A DNA stretch of 48,754 nt from JAZNQL01 sp045531205 (GTDB lineage: Bacteria; Bacillota; Clostridia; UMGS1883; UMGS1540), in the NCBI GenBank assembly GCA_045531205.1, contig JAZSDN010000096.1, forward strand, positions 1 to 48,754. The letters are read 5' to 3'. The translations under genes were made by a program, and so were the position numbers. Shown in pieces: positions 7,889 to 16,691 of this stretch. A model generated the notes under the pieces. It was not told the DNA's origin. It saw only the letters and a list, made by a program, of their open reading frames with translations, and searched no databases. Within the stretch, counting starts at the first letter, position 1, and each line of letters begins with the position of its first letter.

Positions 7889-8868
7889 TCTATATCAGTT
7901 CCTTTCCCGTCTGTCACATAGACAGTTATTTGTGTTTTAAATTTTTCTTCAAGATATTTTATATTGCTTCTTTTTTGCCCTACTGCCTTTGAAGCTTCAA
8001 TTTTATTTGTTGTTATTTTATAAGAAGGTTTAGGATTAGCCAATATATATTCCTCAAACCTGTCGCAATAAAGAGCTGAATATACCATTTCGCCTATTGC
8101 GGGGTGATATGCTCCTGCTGCAAAGTCTGCCCCCAGAGTTTCCCCTGACTGTAGCCCTATTCTTAAAACCTCTACATTTGATTTTAAAAATATTTTTAAT
8201 GCTTCTTTTGCTGTTCTGACTGCCTGCTCAACAGTCCATGGAGTATATTTTTTAGTTTTATACATATCGTAAAGCTCGGTATTTTTTAATACGGCTGTGG
8301 GATATATTCTTGTACAATCTGCCGAAAGCTTTACTATTTCGTTTGCTGTATAAATGCTTTTTTCGTGTGTATCAAGAGGAAGACCTATCATCATCTGAAG
8401 CCCTAATTTAAAGCCTTTTTCTTTTATAAGATGAGATGCTTTATAAATATCCTCTGCACGGTGTCCTCTTTTTGATGCCAAAAGTACATCGTCACACATT
8501 GACTGTGCTCCGAGTTCTATTGTATTAACTCCGTACGATGCAAGCTTTGAAAGTATATCTTCATTTATATAATCAGGTCTTGTGGAAAGTCTTATTTTTG
8601 AAACCTTTTTACTGTCAACATACTCTTTTGCTACTAAAAGATATTCTTCCTGCTGCTTTATTGGAATACCTGTAAAGCTGCCGCCAAAAAAAGCTATTTC
8701 AACTTCTTTTGTACAAGAAAAGCGAAGCTGTTCATCTATTATACTGCGAACTTCTTCTACAGTTACCTCGTGCATTTTGCCTGTTATTGACCGCTGGTTG
8801 CAAAAAACACAGTTGTTATTACATCCAAGATGCGGAATAAATACAGGTATGTTAATATGCTTTCCCAT
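7885..8868 (-). CDS. Elp3-like radical SAM protein without acetyltransferase domain
   Basis: The 327-residue protein has an N-terminal radical SAM core with the [4Fe-4S]-binding motif CNNNCVFC (CX3CX2C) near residue 15. It also has the Elp3/HemN-like segments FFGGSFTGIP and TIELGAQSMCDDVL. Full-length Elp3 proteins carry a C-terminal GNAT domain; that domain is absent here. Relatives of this short type are commonly found just after rnc in Clostridia, as here: it overlaps rnc by 17 bases and tyrS by four. A tRNA-related role is plausible from family and neighbours but is inference. Confidence 0.85.
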   Translation of the reverse strand: MGKHINIPVFIPHLGCNNNCVFCNQRSITGKMHEVTVEEVRSIIDEQLRFSCTKEVEIAFFGGSFTGIPIKQQEEYLLVAKEYVDSKKVSKIRLSTRPDYINEDILSKLASYGVNTIELGAQSMCDDVLLASKRGHRAEDIYKASHLIKEKGFKLGLQMMIGLPLDTHEKSIYTANEIVKLSADCTRIYPTAVLKNTELYDMYKTKKYTPWTVEQAVRTAKEALKIFLKSNVEVLRIGLQSGETLGADFAAGAYHPAIGEMVYSALYCDRFEEYILANPKPSYKITTNKIEASKAVGQKRSNIKYLEEKFKTQITVYVTDGKGTDIE

Positions 8869-9550
8869 CTAATTTCTCCAAAGCATCTTTTGCGGCTGAA
8901 AGCTCTGCCGCTTTTTTACTTTTGCCGCTTGCTTTTCCTATAAGTTCATTATTAAAATATGCACTTATTTCAAATATTTTATTATGGTCGGGTCCTTCTT
9001 CTGCTGTGACGGTATAAACTACATTGCCGTCCTCCCCCATGCTTTGCAGTTTTTCCTGCAAGAGGGTTTTATAGTCCCAAAAAAGTTTTCCTACAACGGC
9101 ACTTTTTATAGCGGGAGATAAAATTTTAAGCACCCATTCTTTTGTTTTTTCAAAGCCTGCGTCAAGATACAGGGCTGCTATTAAAGCTTCTGTTGCGTCG
9201 GACAAAACAGAGTCACGGTTTCTGCCGCCTGTTTTTTCTTCTCCCCTGCCAAGCTTTAAATATGTACCTATATTTTCTCTGCGTGCAGCTTCTGCCAAAC
9301 TTTTTTCGCAAACTATGGTTGCTCTTGCACGGGTAAGGTCCCCTTCAAATGAACGAGGGCAGGTTTTAAACAGGTATTCGCTTATAATTATTCCTAAAAC
9401 TGAATCACCAAAAAATTCAAGTCTTTCGTTACACGGTCTTCCGTCATGCTTTTCGTTTGCATAAGAGCTGTGGGTAAGTGCTTCCTGTAAAAGCTCGGTA
9501 TTTTTGAAGCGGTAATTCATACATTGTTCAAAAAAATCTATATCTTTCAT
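8852..9550 (-). CDS. rnc: Ribonuclease III
   Basis: RNase III cuts double-stranded RNA in rRNA maturation and mRNA turnover. The 232-residue protein has the signature ERLEFFGDSVLG (about 43-54), with the metal-binding acidic residues, and the second acidic cluster in SDATEALIAALYLD (about 116-129). A C-terminal double-stranded RNA-binding domain (about 155-230) ends in SGKSKKAAELSAAKDALE. It overlaps acpP by one base at its start and the radical SAM gene at its end, consistent with translational coupling. The acpP-rnc order is widely conserved in Firmicutes; here smc and ftsY do not follow. Confidence 0.97.
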   Translation of the reverse strand: MKDIDFFEQCMNYRFKNTELLQEALTHSSYANEKHDGRPCNERLEFFGDSVLGIIISEYLFKTCPRSFEGDLTRARATIVCEKSLAEAARRENIGTYLKLGRGEEKTGGRNRDSVLSDATEALIAALYLDAGFEKTKEWVLKILSPAIKSAVVGKLFWDYKTLLQEKLQSMGEDGNVVYTVTAEEGPDHNKIFEISAYFNNELIGKASGKSKKAAELSAAKDALEKLDGKAY

Positions 9551-9780
9551 TATTCTGTGTATTTTTTCAAAAGTTCTGCAATTTCTCCTACTTTACGTAT
9601 CTTTTCTACTTCACTATCGGGAATTTCTGCATCAAATTCATCTTCAAATGCCATAAGTATTTCTACTATATCAAGAGAATCCGCACCAAGGTCATCGATA
9701 AGATGTGAATCGTTTCCTATTTCAGCTACGTCCATGCCGAGCTGTTCTGCTATTATTTCTTTTACTTTATTTTCTATCAT
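9550..9780 (-). CDS. acpP: Acyl carrier protein
   Basis: This 76-residue acidic protein carries acyl chains on a phosphopantetheine arm during fatty acid synthesis. The attachment serine is in DDLGADSLDIVEI, about residue 35. The start is well supported by AGGAGG nine bases upstream. It is the first gene of the acpP-rnc-radical SAM-tyrS-lnt unit, with its own promoter at 9815-9843. No other fatty acid synthesis gene is in the window. Confidence 0.97.
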   Translation of the reverse strand: MIENKVKEIIAEQLGMDVAEIGNDSHLIDDLGADSLDIVEILMAFEDEFDAEIPDSEVEKIRKVGEIAELLKKYTE

Positions 9781-9814
9781 TGTTAAATACCTCCTGTATA
9801 CAATATACTTGTTT

Positions 9815-9843
9815 ATTATACAATAAATTTTATTTTATTGCAA
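9815..9843 (-). promoter_or_regulatory. Promoter of the acpP operon
   Basis: Minus-strand -35 TTGCAA (9838-9843), a 17-base spacer and a perfect -10 TATAAT (9815-9820) precede acpP by about 35 bases. It lies in the 66-base gap after the upstream membrane protein gene. Confidence 0.8.
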
Positions 9844-9846
9844 CAA

Positions 9847-11616
9847 CTAATTTTGAGAATATACAAAGTCAACATTATAAAGTGCGGGATAATCAGGATA
9901 CAAAGTTTCAAAATGTTTTTTTGCACGGTTTAAAAATTCTAGACTGTAGCCTGATTTTCTTTCGTAAATATGTGCTGTTACGCCATTATCTATATAAACC
10001 GAATCAATTTTTTGAAGGTTTTTTGTATGTGTTCCATCTAAAATTTCGCGTGCAAGGTAAGCTACTATCTGCTGATTTTCTTCACCGAGGTGTACTTGGG
10101 GAGGGTCTGCTACAACGATATATTTTGCTACGAGTAAGACATTTGGAAAGCCGTCACGTTTATCAACGTGTGCTGTGCCGAAGAAGTTATTTACTGCGTT
10201 ATCTTCCTCCGGTAGTTTTGAGTTTCGCAGAATATCGTCATTTAAGGTTTCGGAGCTTGAAAGAATATATACATATTCCCCTTCTTTTGTAAGTGAATTC
10301 AATTTATCGCATAGCTCGTTTATGGGCTGTGTATTCATAGTTTTAGGTTCAAAGCGTTTTGAGGTCAAAACATATTCTACGCCCTGTGGCATTTTAAAAG
10401 GAATATAGGTATATAAAAACGAAAACGCAAGCAATAGACTTGCCGCTACAGGATAAATGTTTTTAAGTTTTACATTTTGTATTCCTATTACAATGAGAAG
10501 TAAAATCTGCGATACAAAAAGATACTGGTGGTGGTACGAAATTGTTTGTACGCTGTTGAAAAGTAAAAATTCTATAGCACATAAAAGGCTTAAGAAAACT
10601 ACAAAATATTTTGTTTTTTTGTTTATGCATCCGCTTATAATCCCTGTCAATGCAAGTGCAAAAACAAGTATTCCGTAATATTTTATAAAATATTTTATAC
10701 TCCATACAAAGTCGCCGAATCGGTAGGCTGAATATGTGTCGGAAAAGCTGTTTGTAAAAAGTCTTTTAATATATGGGAAAAAGAAAAGCAATACTGTTAC
10801 AAGAGTTACAGAACCCGTAACAAAAAGATTTACAAACATATTTTTAAATGATTTTATATCTTTATTTAAAAGAGCTTTTATGCTATATGTTATAAATGCT
10901 GCTGCAAAAACTGATATTAAGAAGAATATATACCATCTTCTTGTAAAAATGAACACTGTGCTTAAAAGGCCGAGGGTTATATCTTTCTTTAACGAAAGCT
11001 TTGAAATGTCCGAAAAAACAAAGTACAGCCATACTGCTATAAATACAAGACCTATACTGTCGACATATCCTCTTAAAAGGGGATTTACAAAGGGTGGAAA
11101 CAAAAATGCCAAAAATGTAAGCCTTGGGTTTATTTTGTATATAATATGGCTTAACACAAAAATAAATGGCAGCACAAAAATGTTATAGCATATTATTATA
11201 TAGGTAGAATATTCCCCCGAAAAAAGATTTATAAAGGGTGCTGTAAAAAGTGTTGGCAGTTTTGTATAATCATCATAAAGCATAGATGAATACAGGTTTT
11301 TAAAAAAGAGAGGCAAATCATTATACATCTCTTTTGAAGCCGAAAGACTTTCTCTGTAATAGCCCGCATAGTCCCAAAAGGGTATGAAGTTTTGCAGTTT
11401 TGTGTAAAGAATAAGCAGAATATTGCTTATAACTGCACCAAAAATAAAGATATATATTCTTTTTTTATCAAGCTGTGCGTCAGAAAGAATATATTTAAAA
11501 GCACTACCTAGTAAAATGGCACAAAAAAGCATAAGTGCCAGAGGCAAATCAAGAATTGATATTGCCATAAGGCACACAGCTTTAATTATTAAGTTGTATT
11601 TTTTTAATACTTCCAT
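9847..11616 (-). CDS. Polytopic membrane protein, GT-C glycosyltransferase-like
   Basis: This 589-residue protein is hydrophobic through about residue 410, with roughly ten or more predicted membrane helices, followed by a soluble C-terminal domain of about 180 residues. The first long extracellular loop begins with FIPFWDYAGYY, and an acidic residue at this place is typical of GT-C glycosyltransferases that use polyprenyl-phosphate sugars. No specific subfamily was recognised. The gene follows proB by three bases, so it lies at the end of the tagA-to-proB transcription run. A role in cell-surface glycan assembly is inferred from topology and is uncertain. Confidence 0.55.
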   Translation of the reverse strand: MEVLKKYNLIIKAVCLMAISILDLPLALMLFCAILLGSAFKYILSDAQLDKKRIYIFIFGAVISNILLILYTKLQNFIPFWDYAGYYRESLSASKEMYNDLPLFFKNLYSSMLYDDYTKLPTLFTAPFINLFSGEYSTYIIICYNIFVLPFIFVLSHIIYKINPRLTFLAFLFPPFVNPLLRGYVDSIGLVFIAVWLYFVFSDISKLSLKKDITLGLLSTVFIFTRRWYIFFLISVFAAAFITYSIKALLNKDIKSFKNMFVNLFVTGSVTLVTVLLFFFPYIKRLFTNSFSDTYSAYRFGDFVWSIKYFIKYYGILVFALALTGIISGCINKKTKYFVVFLSLLCAIEFLLFNSVQTISYHHQYLFVSQILLLIVIGIQNVKLKNIYPVAASLLLAFSFLYTYIPFKMPQGVEYVLTSKRFEPKTMNTQPINELCDKLNSLTKEGEYVYILSSSETLNDDILRNSKLPEEDNAVNNFFGTAHVDKRDGFPNVLLVAKYIVVADPPQVHLGEENQQIVAYLAREILDGTHTKNLQKIDSVYIDNGVTAHIYERKSGYSLEFLNRAKKHFETLYPDYPALYNVDFVYSQN

Positions 11617-11619
11617 TAT

Positions 11620-12417
11620 TTATTTTCCTGTAAAAAGTGTTCCTTTAAGGTTACCGTCAAAAATATCGTATATAATTTCGGGTTCCTCGCCTTGTGTAAC
11701 TATTGTATTTATGTTTTTTGCTGTTGCAATATCAGCCGCTTTAACCTTTGTATACATTCCGCCTGTGCCGAGTTTTCCGCTTTTGCCTCTTGCCATATCA
11801 TAAACATTTTCGTCTATAGTTTCTACTATATGTAAAAGCTCGGCATCCGTATTTTCACGGGGGTCTTTGTTATAAAGTCCGTCGGTATCGGTTAATATTA
11901 TAAGTAAATCGGCACTAACTAAAGTTGCAACTATTGCAGAGAGTGTATCGTTATCGCCAAACTCGATTTCTTCAACCGAAACAGAGTCATTTTCGTTTAC
12001 TATGGGTATTATTCCCATAGAAAGAAGGGACTCGAAGGTGTTTTTTGCATTCTCTTCCCTTTTTGCGTGGTCTATAATATCTTTTGTTAAAAGTATTTGT
12101 GCCGCTTTATGGTCGTACTCTGCAAAAAGACGGCTATAAATGTTCATAAGCTCGCACTGTCCGAGTGCTGCAACCGCCTGCTTTGTTTTGGTATCCCTTG
12201 GGCGTTCGCTGAGTCCCAAAATGCCCATACCTACACCTATTGCTCCCGAGGTTACCAAAATTACTTCTTTATCCTCGTTTTGAAGTTCGCTTAAAACACG
12301 CACAAGCTTTTCTATTCTGCGAAGGTTAAGCTTGCCATTTTCGTGAGCAAGGGTTGAAGTCCCTATTTTTACAACTACTCTTTTTACATCTTTTATTTTG
12401 CCTTGTATATCAATCAT
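11620..12417 (-). CDS. proB: Glutamate 5-kinase, short form without PUA domain
   Basis: ProB phosphorylates glutamate with ATP in the first step of proline synthesis. The 265-residue protein covers only the amino acid kinase domain: VVVKIGTSTLAHENG near the N terminus, LVTSGAIGVGMG (about 55-66), NENDSVSVEEIEFGDND (about 140-156) and a nucleotide-binding GKLGTGGMYTKVKAADIA segment. The C-terminal PUA domain of longer ProB proteins is absent; such short forms are known. proA, which normally follows, is not in this window. One base separates it from the U32 peptidase gene upstream, suggesting cotranscription. Confidence 0.93.
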   Translation of the reverse strand: MIDIQGKIKDVKRVVVKIGTSTLAHENGKLNLRRIEKLVRVLSELQNEDKEVILVTSGAIGVGMGILGLSERPRDTKTKQAVAALGQCELMNIYSRLFAEYDHKAAQILLTKDIIDHAKREENAKNTFESLLSMGIIPIVNENDSVSVEEIEFGDNDTLSAIVATLVSADLLIILTDTDGLYNKDPRENTDAELLHIVETIDENVYDMARGKSGKLGTGGMYTKVKAADIATAKNINTIVTQGEEPEIIYDIFDGNLKGTLFTGK

Positions 12418-12418
12418 T

Positions 12419-13621
12419 TTATAATGCCTTTCTTACAATTGTATCGTTTGGAACACTTTTTTCAAGTGGCATACGTATTGTCATCTGCGGATGAGGGGTT
12501 GCATCTATCTGTTCTCCTTCGCCGTTTTCCATATAGTCTACCGTTATTTCAAAGTTTTCGCCTTGTGGGGGCATAAACTCCAAAACATCGCCACGACAGA
12601 ATCTGTTTCTCTGCTCTAATGTAACGGTTTTAGTTTTTTCGTCATATCCACGCACTACAGCCATAATATTATATTTTTTAATATAAGTGCTTTCGGCTGT
12701 TATCTGTCCCGGCTCATCAAAGTAAAAACCTTTTGAATACTCCCTGTGGCTTACCTTTTCGAGCTCGCAAAGAAGGTTTTTATCAAAGCTTTTTCCTTCA
12801 TAGTACAAATCTATTGCTTTACGATATGCTTTTACTACGGTTGCAACGTAATTTTCGTTTTTTACTCTGCCTTCTATTTTAAAGGATTTTATTCCTGCCT
12901 TTATAAGTTCGGGGATATGCTCTATCATACACATATCACGGGAGTTGAAGATGTATGAACCTTTTTCGTCTTCTTCTACAGGGATATATTCTCCAGGTCT
13001 TTTTTCTTCCATAAGATAGTACTTCCATCTACATGGCTGTGCACATTCTCCCCTGTTTGCATCACGGCTTGCAAGGTAGTTACTCATAACGCATCTGCCT
13101 GAATATGACATACACATAGAGCCGTGAACAAAACATTCTATTTCACAATCTTCTGGCAGTTCTTCTCTTATTTTTTTAATTTCTTCGAAAGAGAGTTCGC
13201 GTGCTAAAACAACTCTTGAAGCACCCATATTATGCCATACCTTTGCTGCCTGATAATTTATTGTGTTTGCCTGTGTGCTTACGTGTATTGGTAAATTAGG
13301 TGCCGCTTCCTTTATTATTGAAAAGGCACCGAGGTCTGACACTATAACTCCGTCAGCTTCCACGCTATAGAGCCATTTTGCATATTCTGCAATTTTTTCA
13401 ATATCGTTATTTCTTGGAAAAATGTTTGCTGTAATATAAACTTTTTTGCCATTGTTATGTGCAAACTTAATTCCTTCTTCTATATCGCTTCTGCTAAAGT
13501 TTTTTGCCGCACTGCGAAGAGAAAATTCTTCGCCGCCTATGTATACTGCATCAGCTCCGTACAAAATTGCTATTTTAAGTTTTGACAAGTCCCCTGCGGG
13601 GGCTAAAAGTTCTATACTCAT
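12419..13621 (-). CDS. Peptidase U32 family protein, likely tRNA U34 hydroxylase
   Basis: This 400-residue protein has the U32 fold starting LLAPAGDLSKLK and the conserved cysteine cluster: CFVHGSMCMSYSGRC followed by GECAQPCRW. In the family these cysteines bind an iron-sulfur cluster. Despite the old peptidase name, the relatives TrhP (B. subtilis YrrN/YrrO, E. coli TrhP) hydroxylate tRNA U34 using prephenate. The start overlaps the methyltransferase stop by four bases. The preceding TrmR-like methyltransferase acts on the product of TrhP in B. subtilis, and mltG (yrrL) is also adjacent, so the tRNA role is well supported by context. Only one U32 gene is present, where B. subtilis has two. 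Confidence 0.87.
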   Translation of the reverse strand: MSIELLAPAGDLSKLKIAILYGADAVYIGGEEFSLRSAAKNFSRSDIEEGIKFAHNNGKKVYITANIFPRNNDIEKIAEYAKWLYSVEADGVIVSDLGAFSIIKEAAPNLPIHVSTQANTINYQAAKVWHNMGASRVVLARELSFEEIKKIREELPEDCEIECFVHGSMCMSYSGRCVMSNYLASRDANRGECAQPCRWKYYLMEEKRPGEYIPVEEDEKGSYIFNSRDMCMIEHIPELIKAGIKSFKIEGRVKNENYVATVVKAYRKAIDLYYEGKSFDKNLLCELEKVSHREYSKGFYFDEPGQITAESTYIKKYNIMAVVRGYDEKTKTVTLEQRNRFCRGDVLEFMPPQGENFEITVDYMENGEGEQIDATPHPQMTIRMPLEKSVPNDTIVRKAL

Positions 13622-14277
13622 TTTACTTCCTTCTTATATGATATTGCTACTCCGTCGCCTATTGGGATAATTGATGTTGTAAAATCTTCTCTTTGCATTA
13701 AGTGTTCAAGATATTTGCGAAGTCTTTTATATATGGTTATTTTTCGTCTTATCAAAAGCTCTCTTGATGCGGGCATTCCTTTATACAAAACGTCATCCGA
13801 AATAAGAACTCCGCCCGTCTTTAAAAGTCTTGAAACCTCGGGCAAAAATGCAAGGTACTGTGCTTTTGCACCATCCATAAAAACAAGGTCAAATTCTTCT
13901 TTAAGGGTTGGAAGTATTTCTGCCGCATCCCCTTCTATAATACGAATTCTGTCTTGCAGATTTTCGTTTTCTATGTTATTTTTTGCAATGTGTGCCGATT
14001 TTTCGTATCTTTCTATGGTTGTGATATGTGCGTTTTTTGCCCATTTTGCCATAAGCATTGCAGAATATCCTACTGCTGTACCTATTTCGAGTATTTTTTT
14101 AGGTTTTGTAATATCAAGCATAAGTCTTAAAAGCTGTGCCGTTTCGGGAGGGACTATTGGAACATAGCTTTCTTCAAGTACTGCAGTTTGTTCAATACTG
14201 CTTAAAATCCCTTCCCTTTTTGGCATAAGGCTTTGCAGATATTCATCTATATAGGGGTAGGTTATATTTTCACCCAT
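13618..14277 (-). CDS. trmR: SAM-dependent O-methyltransferase, TrmR/YrrM-like
   Basis: A class I methyltransferase of the caffeoyl-CoA O-methyltransferase type. The SAM-binding segment is KILEIGTAVGYSAMLMA, followed by the acidic TTIERYEKSAHIA and the FDLVFMDGAKAQYL motif with metal-binding aspartate. The chosen ATG (14275-14277) has GGAGG nine bases upstream; a longer frame starting at 14343 lies mostly inside mltG and is less likely. This gives 219 residues, close to B. subtilis TrmR, which methylates 5-hydroxyuridine-34 in tRNA. It overlaps mltG at its start and the U32 gene at its end, matching the B. subtilis yrrL-yrrM-yrrN order. The function is inferred from that synteny. Confidence 0.86.
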   Translation of the reverse strand: MGENITYPYIDEYLQSLMPKREGILSSIEQTAVLEESYVPIVPPETAQLLRLMLDITKPKKILEIGTAVGYSAMLMAKWAKNAHITTIERYEKSAHIAKNNIENENLQDRIRIIEGDAAEILPTLKEEFDLVFMDGAKAQYLAFLPEVSRLLKTGGVLISDDVLYKGMPASRELLIRRKITIYKRLRKYLEHLMQREDFTTSIIPIGDGVAISYKKEVK

Positions 14278-15253
14278 TTCGTTGTGCCTCCAGATGCTCT
14301 TGGTAGTTTTTTGAGAATATATGTTTGCCGCTTCCGTCGGCATAAAAATAAAGGTAATCTGTTGAGTCGGGATAAAGGGCGGCTTTTATGCACGCTTCAC
14401 CCGGAGATGCTATTGGTGTTGGCGGTAAGCCGTAATTCTGATAGGTATTATAAGGCGAATCTATTTTTGTATCGGAAACAGAAAGCACTGCCTTTCTCTC
14501 TTTTAAAATATATTGCACCGTGGCACAGGACTGCAAAGGCATATTTATTTTAAGTCTGTTATAAAAAACAGATGAAACCTTTGCTCTGTCTTCTGCTGCC
14601 TGTGCTTCTCTTTCAACTATTGATGCCATTATTATAACATCATTTAAGCTATACCCAAGCTCTGCTGCTCTTTCTTTATATTCTGAAAGAGGTAATTCTG
14701 CAAATCTTGAAAGCATTGTATCTATTACGTTTTCGGCTGTCATATTAAGTGTGAAATCATAAGTTGCAGGGAAAAGATATCCTTCAAGACGGGTTTCTCC
14801 TTTTTGGGAACTGTCAAGAAAATCATAGTGGAAGGTGCCGTTTTTTGCGGCATCATAAAAGTCTTTTTGCGAGCATATACCATTTTCTTCAAGCTTTTTT
14901 GCAATTTCACGCAATTCATATCCTTCGGGAATTGTCACCTTCACAATTTCTCCCATAGGTACGCTTTTTTGAAGCTCTAGAACTAAATCTTTATATGCCA
15001 TATTTTCGTACATTGTATGGCTGCCTGCTGTCATAAGTGAAACGTATTCTCTTGAATACAGGCGAAAAAGAAGCGGGCTTTCTATAATATTTTCCTGTTT
15101 TAATATTTTGGAGATTGTTTTTGCACTGCTGCCCATAGGGATAAAAACTGTTTTTTCTTCCCCGTTTTTACCTGAAATTTCGGTGAATACAGAAAGTATG
15201 CAAAAGAGAATCAGGCATACAAGAGCAAGTGTTATAAGTGAACGCTTTTTCAT
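14270..15253 (-). CDS. mltG: Endolytic murein transglycosylase
   Basis: MltG cleaves nascent glycan strands in peptidoglycan and sets chain length. The 327-residue protein has one N-terminal membrane anchor (about residues 7-25), a small LysM-like subdomain (VTIPEGYELREIAKKLEENG, about 107-126) and the YceG catalytic domain. The likely catalytic glutamate is E214 in ASIVEREAQAAEDR, and LPPTPIASPG is the conserved downstream motif. It is followed by the TrmR-like gene with a short overlap, the same arrangement as yrrL-yrrM in B. subtilis. Its start lies 14 bases after the DJ-1 gene. Confidence 0.95.
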   Translation of the reverse strand: MKKRSLITLALVCLILFCILSVFTEISGKNGEEKTVFIPMGSSAKTISKILKQENIIESPLLFRLYSREYVSLMTAGSHTMYENMAYKDLVLELQKSVPMGEIVKVTIPEGYELREIAKKLEENGICSQKDFYDAAKNGTFHYDFLDSSQKGETRLEGYLFPATYDFTLNMTAENVIDTMLSRFAELPLSEYKERAAELGYSLNDVIIMASIVEREAQAAEDRAKVSSVFYNRLKINMPLQSCATVQYILKERKAVLSVSDTKIDSPYNTYQNYGLPPTPIASPGEACIKAALYPDSTDYLYFYADGSGKHIFSKNYQEHLEAQRNG

Positions 15254-15267
15254 TTGCTATTTATCCT

Positions 15268-15804
15268 TTATTTGTGTAAAATGGATTTTAAAATTTCTTC
15301 TGCTGTTTCTTTTTTCTCTAAAGCTGTGATTATTGCTGCGGCAAACTCTGCTGCTGTACCTGCACCGCGTGAGGTTATAATATTACCGTCAGAGCACACT
15401 CTTTCTTCCGAAAGAATTGCACCTTCAAGATACTTTTCAAAGCCAGGGTATGAGGTTGCTTTTTTGCCTTTTAAAAGCCCGTGCATACCTAAAATCATAG
15501 GTGCTGCACATATTGCACAAATAAGCTTTTGGTTTTTATTTGCAATATCCAGAATTTCGTGTATATTACTGCACTCGTTTAAGTTTGTTGTGCCGGGCAT
15601 TCCGCCGGGTAATATAACTGCATCAAAATCTTCTGTAATATCAGAAAGTAACATATCTGCTTTTACTGTAATATTATGCGAGCCTGTTACTTCTCCCCCT
15701 TCTATACTTACTGTTTTTACGGGGATTTCTGCCCTTCTTAACAGGTCAACTGCGGTCAGGGCTTCTATTTCTTCAAATCCTTGTGCTAAAAATACATATA
15801 CCAT
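15268..15804 (-). CDS. DJ-1/PfpI family protein
   Basis: A 178-residue class I glutamine amidotransferase-like protein. The nucleophile cysteine lies in the elbow LICAICAAPMILG (about residue 100), with the family's acidic partner in FLAQGFEEIEALT near residue 15. Relatives include YajL, DJ-1 and 4-methyl-5-thiazole monophosphate synthesis-type proteins, thought to act as deglycases, chaperones or in oxidative stress. The frame is open seven codons further, but ATG at 15802-15804 has TAGGAG at normal spacing, so it is preferred. It follows the GNAT gene by 11 bases. Exact function is unknown. Confidence 0.85.
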   Translation of the reverse strand: MVYVFLAQGFEEIEALTAVDLLRRAEIPVKTVSIEGGEVTGSHNITVKADMLLSDITEDFDAVILPGGMPGTTNLNECSNIHEILDIANKNQKLICAICAAPMILGMHGLLKGKKATSYPGFEKYLEGAILSEERVCSDGNIITSRGAGTAAEFAAAIITALEKKETAEEILKSILHK

Positions 15805-15815
15805 TATTTTTTCTC

Positions 15816-16682
15816 CTATATCCATTCAGGCATACTTAAAAAGCTTGTACCTTCAATCAGTTTTTTATTTTCTTCTTTAAAAGGTTTTACCATTGCCTGC
15901 GGGAATTCTTTTTCTGTAATTTCTTTATTTTTTAAAAGTGTGTGCAAATCATCTTTTTTTGCGTTTATAATTTTAAATCTGTCTGCCTTTTGCGTGGCTA
16001 TGAAACCAAGAATATTTTTAAGCCCGTTTTGGGTAGTATACGCCATTTCAAGGACATTCATTGTTTTGTCTTTTACAGAATAAATTATATATGAATCTTC
16101 GGTTTCATAAAAAAATCCGTCTGCATTTTTTATGCCTTGATAAACTGAATTAAAAAGGCTTTCGTCTCTTTTTATATACGTATCAAAGGTTTTTGCAAAG
16201 GTGTTATACACTTCTTTCGGGAATTTTTTACATTCCTTGAAAACTGCATTATTTTTAAATTCTGAAAGGCTTGAAATTTCGCCTTCATAACAAAAATTAG
16301 GTTTGCATATTTCGTATCCGTATTTTTTATAAAAATCAAAATTAAAGGGTATTAAAAAAGAGTAAGAATAGCCTCTTTTTTTCATTACTTCGTCTGCTTT
16401 TTTCATAAGTGATGCTGAAAATCCGCGATAGCGGAACTGGGGCAAAGTAGATACTCCTGCAATATATCCGCATAAAAGCTGTTGGCTACCCTGTTGCAAG
16501 GTATACGGAATTATTTGCAGGCTTGAAGCAAGCTTACCGTCGCAATAAAGCGCAAGGGTGTTTTCGGTTTTATAAACCTCTGAAAAGTACCAGTCCATAT
16601 ACTTTTTTGTATCGCCAAAGCAGATATGCCAGAGGTTATATATTTCTTCCTTTTCCTGCTCTTTTACAAAATCTATTTTCAT
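15816..16682 (-). CDS. GNAT-family acetyltransferase, Eis-like
   Basis: This 288-residue protein begins with a GNAT domain (about 1-135). The acetyl-CoA-binding region is CGYIAGVSTLPQFRYRGFSA, and SFLIPFNFDFYKKYGYEI is the typical beta-bulge end segment. A second domain (about 150-285) resembles the C-terminal part of Eis-type multi-domain N-acetyltransferases. The substrate cannot be read from sequence. It lies nine bases after a second GNAT-fold gene of the DUF2156 group, in the middle of the tagA-to-proB run. Confidence 0.78.
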   Translation of the reverse strand: MKIDFVKEQEKEEIYNLWHICFGDTKKYMDWYFSEVYKTENTLALYCDGKLASSLQIIPYTLQQGSQQLLCGYIAGVSTLPQFRYRGFSASLMKKADEVMKKRGYSYSFLIPFNFDFYKKYGYEICKPNFCYEGEISSLSEFKNNAVFKECKKFPKEVYNTFAKTFDTYIKRDESLFNSVYQGIKNADGFFYETEDSYIIYSVKDKTMNVLEMAYTTQNGLKNILGFIATQKADRFKIINAKKDDLHTLLKNKEITEKEFPQAMVKPFKEENKKLIEGTSFLSMPEWI

Positions 16683-16691
16683 ACAAGGCTC

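Noticed and set aside
7885..8868. Complete Elp3 tRNA acetyltransferase
   Set aside because: The radical SAM part is present but the GNAT domain is absent, so the short name Elp3-like is used.
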